Shown here: in pieces, positions 14,706 through 15,958 of the stretch
Numbering within the stretch: the first letter of the stretch is position 1
How the letters are laid out: each line of letters opens with the position of its first letter
Source of the DNA: JAZLIT01 sp045617525
GTDB lineage: Bacteria; Bacillota; Bacilli; Bacillales_A; Planococcaceae
Assembly (NCBI GenBank): GCA_045617525.1
Contig: JAZLIT010000249.1
Span: forward strand, 1-15,958
Direction: 5' to 3'
Length of the DNA: 15,958 nt
Notes under the pieces: generated by a model
The model's input: the letters and a program-made list of their open reading frames with translations, nothing else
Told to the model about the DNA's origin: nothing
The model's database searches: none
Position numbers and translations under genes: made by a program

Positions 14706-14882
14706 TTATCCACTGGGTTTTGGAACTAATTTATGGAACCGATTCACAATGCGGTAAGTAAGTATGATTAAATTCAGGAAAGCCCTTTTCATTCCATCTA
14801 ATGTATCATCAATAAACTCGTATAATAGTGCTTCAATCGAATCATAATGATTATAAAGAGTACTTCCTGCAACTAGCCTCTT
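14706..14882 (-). pseudogene. Relic of a TetR/AcrR-family regulator
   Basis: A 59-codon minus-strand frame reads VAGSTLYNHYDSIEALLYEF followed by IDDTLDGMKRAF. This is the recognition helix and start of the ligand domain of a TetR regulator (typical pattern ...VSxGTLYxHFxSKEALL...). A stop codon lies directly upstream in frame, the first two helices and start are missing, and the frame ends after about 30 further residues instead of about 150. It is a remnant cut at both ends, between the short-chain dehydrogenase and alcohol dehydrogenase genes that it may once have controlled. Confidence 0.7.
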
Positions 14883-14893
14883 TTACCGGTAAA
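14882..14893. promoter_or_regulatory. Palindrome TTTACCGGTAAA, possible TetR-type operator
   Basis: This perfect 12-base inverted repeat abuts the TetR relic and lies 44 bases before the alcohol dehydrogenase start, a normal operator position. Assignment as an operator is inference. Confidence 0.5.
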
Positions 14894-14937
14894 GATACTT
14901 GAACAAGAATAAATGTATAACAAAAGGTGGTTTTATT

Positions 14938-15891
14938 ATGAAAGGTTGGCAATTTAATAATACGAATGAACCGTTAGAGCTAGTAGAAAAACAAGATCCA
15001 AAAGCAACACCTGGTACAGTCATTATCAATGTTAAAGCATCAGGTTTATGTCATTCAGATGTTGCAACTTTACGTGATCCAGGTTGGCTAAAAATATTAG
15101 CAAAAGTACCAATCGTATTAGGTCATGAAATTGCAGGTGTTATTTCTGAAGTAGGCGAAGGCGTTACAGATTATAAAGTAGGCGATAAAGTTGGTGTTTG
15201 TCCAGTTGGTAAAGATGGATTAGGACCTGGTAATGGTCGTGATGGCGGTTATTCAAATAAAGTTCTAGTCCCAGCATGCGATTTAGTGAAAATGCCTGAA
15301 GGTGTTACATTTGCACAAGCAGCAGCTGGGACAGATGCTGGGATGACTTCTTACCATGCAATGTTCAACAAAGGTGGCGCTAAACCAGGTATGAAAGTTG
15401 GCGTTATCGGAGTAGGTGGTCTTGGCCAAATGGCTACTCGTGCTGCAGTTGTAAAAGGCTGTGAAGTATATGCAGTAGATACAAATCCAGCAGCTCGTGA
15501 ATTAGCAAAAGAAATCGGCGTTAAAGGTGTATTTGAAAATGTTTCTGATTTAGCACAAGTAGCACCTGAATTAATCGTTGACTATGCTGGTTTTGGCACA
15601 ACAACAGCTGATGCGATTGATGCAGTTGCAGTTGGTGGTACTGTAGTATTAGTTGGTATGGGGAAACTAGAAACAACAATCAATACAACAAACTTAATTT
15701 TAAAATCTGTTCAATTAAAAGGCTCTGTAGGAGGTACCGTTGAGGACGTAGCTGCAGTTTATGAGCTAATGGCTGATCGTCACTTAGATCCAGTTATTTC
15801 TGAAATTACATTTGACGAAATCCCAGAAGGTTTAGCACGTCTAGAGCGCCATGAGGTTACAGGTCGTTTAGTTGCGAATTTAGAAAAGTAA
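14938..15891 (+). CDS. Zinc-type alcohol dehydrogenase lacking the structural zinc lobe
   Basis: This medium-chain dehydrogenase/reductase has 317 residues from ATG 14938, seven bases after AAAGGTGG; the frame open to 14899 has no ribosome site. Catalytic-zinc residues C38 (GLCHSD) and H63-E64 (GHEI) are present, with D133 where many relatives have Cys. The four-cysteine structural zinc loop is absent: the region about 85-105 is glycine-rich instead (KDGLGPGNGRDGG), which explains the short length. Rossmann motif GVGGLG is at 158-163 with D181, so NAD is the likely cofactor. It should oxidise an alcohol or reduce an aldehyde; the substrate is not known. Its transcription is divergent from the short-chain dehydrogenase, with a TetR relic and a palindrome between. 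Confidence 0.92.
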   Translation: MKGWQFNNTNEPLELVEKQDPKATPGTVIINVKASGLCHSDVATLRDPGWLKILAKVPIVLGHEIAGVISEVGEGVTDYKVGDKVGVCPVGKDGLGPGNGRDGGYSNKVLVPACDLVKMPEGVTFAQAAAGTDAGMTSYHAMFNKGGAKPGMKVGVIGVGGLGQMATRAAVVKGCEVYAVDTNPAARELAKEIGVKGVFENVSDLAQVAPELIVDYAGFGTTTADAIDAVAVGGTVVLVGMGKLETTINTTNLILKSVQLKGSVGGTVEDVAAVYELMADRHLDPVISEITFDEIPEGLARLERHEVTGRLVANLEK

Positions 15892-15907
15892 TCCAATTAT
15901 CATTTTT

Positions 15908-15955
15908 AAAGAAAGTCTTTCGAATATTATCGTTCGAAAAACTTTCTTTTGGTTA
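15908..15955 (+). terminator. Intrinsic terminator after the alcohol dehydrogenase gene
   Basis: AAAGAAAGTCTTTCGAA (15908-15924) pairs with TTCGAAAAACTTTCTTT (15933-15949) apart from one mismatch, followed by a T-rich end. It begins 16 bases after the stop codon. Confidence 0.82.
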
Positions 15956-15958
15956 TTT

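Noticed and set aside
1..15958. Search for CRISPR arrays, tandem repeat arrays, tRNA or rRNA genes and intact transposases.
   Set aside because: None were seen on either strand by reading; only isolated palindromes and hairpins were found.

Overview
The window is low-GC DNA from a Gram-positive, endospore-forming member of the Bacillales (Bacillaceae or Planococcaceae type). The evidence is strong AGGAGG-type ribosome sites, TTG and GTG starts, a Bacillus-type LigD (ligase domain first, polymerase domain second, no nuclease domain) beside Ku, an AdhB-like dehydrogenase, and a YjcZ-type spore mini-protein. There are no rRNA or tRNA genes, intact insertion sequences or CRISPR arrays that I can see.

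Layout. 1-4960 (all minus): an OmpR-type response regulator and a HAMP histidine kinase overlap by four bases. An intrinsic terminator follows, then an ABC ATPase and a large FtsX/MacB-type permease cut by the window edge. This looks like a sensed export or cell-envelope defence module. 5197-6412 (minus): a beta-propeller lipoprotein whose 5' end looks frameshifted in an A6 tract. 6491-6538: a stray 39-base near-copy of part of ligD inside a hairpin. 6705-7841: a flavodoxin-fold NAD(P)H oxidoreductase divergent from a MarR regulator, with palindromic operators placed exactly on the promoters. 7963-8223: a decayed FAD-oxidase (BBE) fragment. 8236-8805: a conserved hypothetical protein. 9232-11984: ligD and ku, divergent, the two-protein bacterial NHEJ system. 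12052-13191: an AdhB-like zinc dehydrogenase. 13534-13668: the YjcZ-like mini-protein. 13883-15891: a short-chain dehydrogenase and a divergent zinc alcohol dehydrogenase, separated by a TetR-regulator relic and a 12-bp palindrome.

How the parts work together. Ku and LigD form a two-component break-repair pathway, which in Bacillus subtilis serves spores. The regulator-kinase pair probably controls the adjacent ABC transporter. The MarR protein probably represses itself and the oxidoreductase. The SDR/ADH pair may share substrates (alcohols, ketones or aldehydes).

I did not find a convincing new multi-gene system. The most interesting signals are small-scale: the ligD fragment duplication, two regulatory or enzyme gene relics, a probable indel in the lipoprotein start region, and the promoter-operator geometry of the MarR pair. 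All gene calls rest on reading the sequence and remembered family features; no searches were run.
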